A stretch of DNA of 25,282 bases, from the NCBI GenBank assembly GCA_001970955.1, contig MPUH01001043.1, forward strand, positions 1-25,282. The letters run 5' to 3'. Below, in pieces: positions 23,604 through 25,282 of this stretch. This stretch comes from Stentor coeruleus (lineage: Eukaryota; Ciliophora; Heterotrichea; Heterotrichida; Stentoridae). The first letter of the stretch is position 1. Each line of letters begins with the position of its first letter. Position numbers and translations under genes: made by a program. The notes under the pieces were generated by a model that was given only the letters and a program-made list of their open reading frames with translations, made no database searches and was not told where the DNA came from.

Positions 23604-25282
23604 ATGGAGCAATTACATGAAAACGAGCCTAGGGTGATCTTTGTAACAGGTGGTCCTGGCACAGGCAAGGGTACACAATGCCCTAAACTAGTCGAAGTAT
23701 TTGGTTACAAGCATGTTTCAATCGGTGATCTCTGTCGTGCAGAAATAAAATCAGGCAGTGAAGAAGGTAAAAACATCTTATCAATAGTCCAATCAGGTGG
23801 CCTTGTTCCAAAAGAATTAACCATAGCCTTGCTTCAAAAATCTCTAGCTTCAATAAACGCCCATACAATTTTAGTTGATGGTTTTCCAAGATCAGTAGAA
23901 CAAGCTATTTACTTAGAACAAATGGGTGTTAAGGTTAATTATTTATTACATTTTGATACAGATAAAGAAGATGTATTACTAGGAAGGCTAATTGAAAGAG
24001 GAAAAACTAGTGGTAGAGCTGATGATAATGAAGAGACAATTGTTAAGAGATTTAGGATTTACAAGTCAGAAAGTTTGCCTGTACTTCAGTTATATGAACC
24101 TTTTGGTATAGTTAGGAAAGTTGATTGTATGGGGACGATAAATGAAGTGTTTTTCAGGACAATATGCGCTATAAGGCCAGAAGTGTTATTTGTGGCTGGG
24201 GCGAAGTATAGTGGAAAGTCGACTTTATCTGATTTCTTAGGTAAAAGGTACAGCTTTTATGTACTAAATATGAACAGGGTTCTTAAAAAATGTGCTAATG
24301 ACGATGAGTCCATCACTAGAAAGCTTGTCCAAACCCTTCAGAATTTTAAGCATGAATGTAGGATTATTGTAGATGGCTTCCCACAAAATCTACAACAAGC
24401 CAAACTTTTTACTGGGCTCATTGGCCAACCTAATAAACTTATATACCTTGAATGCACCCCTGATGCTTGTCAAGAACGCCAACTTGCTCAAGGAAAAAAC
24501 CAAAGCTCATATATCCCATCTACAATATTATCCCAATTATATCTTGAATCTGTTAAAGGTTATTCAGATCTTTGTAAATATTATACAACAACTTTAGGTG
24601 AAAATTTTATAAAAATTGACTCAAAAAATCAAGATTATGCTAGGAAAATCGCTCAAAAATTCGTTGAACCTGAAGTTGTGCTTATAAGAGGGAATATTAG
24701 ACCTTGTATTATGCTTTATTATAAAAAACTTGGGTTTAAAATTGTGAACTGCGTGCATTTGGTTGAATTATGGCGTAATGCTAGAGGACTTTCTTTGTCT
24801 GATAACCAAATCCATTTGCATGATGATCCTGAGGTTATCGATATATTAAAAGATGTGATTTTTTCAGGTAATGCTACAAGTAAGTTTTTATTGTACAATT
24901 TCGCTTTGAGCAATGGGACTTTGATTACAGAATTCGAAAGTAAGATTTGTAAGATTTCTAAAGTACTTCAGTTTTATAGTACTGTTGATGCACCTTTTGA
25001 TAATGTTGCATCTTTGCTTTATCCAAGAGAAAATTTTTATTTGTTAAACTCAACAGGTGTTTCTTATAAGCGTATGCTACTAGATGCTGATGTACAGAAA
25101 CTAGAAAAAGTTATTGGAGAAAAAGAAATCCCAAAGACTAGTTCGTTTGTTATTTTATTAGGCCCAACAATGACTGGGAAAAGTAAAGCAGCACAAGTGT
25201 TAGTAGAATGCGGGATGAGAATTATAGACTTTGCTGCTGTTATTGAAGATACTAAACAAAGGTTGTCTACAGAAGAAGAACC
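23604..25282 (+). CDS. Multi-domain adenylate kinase, AK9-like (partial)
   Basis: The ATG at 23604 opens a frame that runs off the right edge after 559 codons without a stop or visible intron. Domain 1 (about 10-190) is a complete short-LID adenylate/UMP-CMP kinase: GGPGTGKGTQ (16-25, P-loop), DGFPR (92-96), and a LID region with RLIERGKTSGRADD (128-141). Domain 2 (about 193-350) is related but weaker: GAKYSGKST (199-207), DGFP (257-260) followed by Gln not Arg, and no normal LID. A third P-loop, GPTMTGKS (520-527), starts another unit at the edge. Several kinase-like units in one chain, some degenerate, are typical of AK9 and other ciliary adenylate kinases that balance ATP, ADP and AMP along the axoneme. 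Domain 1 is probably active; domain 2 is doubtful. Confidence 0.88.
   Translation, partial: MEQLHENEPRVIFVTGGPGTGKGTQCPKLVEVFGYKHVSIGDLCRAEIKSGSEEGKNILSIVQSGGLVPKELTIALLQKSLASINAHTILVDGFPRSVEQAIYLEQMGVKVNYLLHFDTDKEDVLLGRLIERGKTSGRADDNEETIVKRFRIYKSESLPVLQLYEPFGIVRKVDCMGTINEVFFRTICAIRPEVLFVAGAKYSGKSTLSDFLGKRYSFYVLNMNRVLKKCANDDESITRKLVQTLQNFKHECRIIVDGFPQNLQQAKLFTGLIGQPNKLIYLECTPDACQERQLAQGKNQSSYIPSTILSQLYLESVKGYSDLCKYYTTTLGENFIKIDSKNQDYARKIAQKFVEPEVVLIRGNIRPCIMLYYKKLGFKIVNCVHLVELWRNARGLSLSDNQIHLHDDPEVIDILKDVIFSGNATSKFLLYNFALSNGTLITEFESKICKISKVLQFYSTVDAPFDNVASLLYPRENFYLLNSTGVSYKRMLLDADVQKLEKVIGEKEIPKTSSFVILLGPTMTGKSKAAQVLVECGMRIIDFAAVIEDTKQRLSTEEE

Noticed and set aside
1-25282. General reassignment of UGA to Trp (Blepharisma-like code)
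   Set aside because: CPOX, COQ5, the kinase, the P-loop proteins and the adenylate kinase have TGG at all Trp sites and no in-frame TGA over more than 10 kb of coding sequence, so only the frame at 15286 is left as a special case.
1-25282. CRISPR arrays, insertion sequences, rRNA or telomeric repeats
   Set aside because: No regularly spaced repeats, transposase-like frames, terminal inverted repeats, rRNA-like blocks or telomere-type tandem repeats were seen.

Overview
The window looks like macronuclear DNA of a heterotrich ciliate, most likely Stentor or a close relative. It is AT-rich and gene-dense, with genes on both strands and gaps as short as 18-50 bases. Three genes carry GT...AG introns of exactly 15 nt (4077-4091, 12440-12454, and 14739-14753 on the minus strand), a heterotrich hallmark. 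Long genes encode tryptophan with TGG and use TAA, TAG and sometimes TGA as stops, which fits the standard code kept by Stentor. Several genes are ciliary or centrin-related. There is no prokaryotic signature such as operons or Shine-Dalgarno sites.

Region 1 (1-8083) is a cluster of five related but divergent P-loop proteins, A to E: A minus (partial), B minus, C plus, D plus, E minus. Shared traits are a Walker A motif (decayed in B), a hydrophobic strand ending in Q-K/R, a later I-x-I-F-T-F-like strand where the guanine-specificity motif would lie, and in B, C and E a Cys/His cluster. B, D and E also have an N-terminal half that looks like a second, P-loop-less domain. I cannot assign a function; a GIMAP/AIG1-like or other septin/TRAFAC-like GTPase relative is the best broad guess.

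Region 2 (8267-15115) holds COQ5 (ubiquinone methyltransferase), an EF-hand protein, a small unknown protein, a two-exon coiled-coil protein with Sfi1-like W repeats, an unknown basic protein, an acidic 50-residue protein, mitochondrial ribosomal protein mS34 and a two-exon sperm-tail PG-rich (STPG) protein.

Region 3 (15286-16630) is a degraded island. It has a small ciliary-type reading frame whose only apparent tryptophan positions are three TGA codons, followed by two adjacent decayed SKP1 copies that I found by reading through frameshifts.

Region 4 (17360-25282) has coproporphyrinogen III oxidase, a small coiled-coil gene broken by an assembly join, an RCK-type (MAK/CILK1/LF4) cilium-length kinase with a perfect in-frame 78-nt duplication, several small unknown genes, and the first 559 codons of a multi-domain adenylate kinase (AK9-like).

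Three single N bases (2108, 11158, 19425) each sit between perfect direct repeats of 48, 88 and 60 bp. They look like contig ends joined without merging their overlap, and removing one copy restores the reading frame of both affected genes. Flanks show strong strand asymmetry: on the sense strand they are C-rich and G-poor before start codons and G-rich and C-poor after stop codons.
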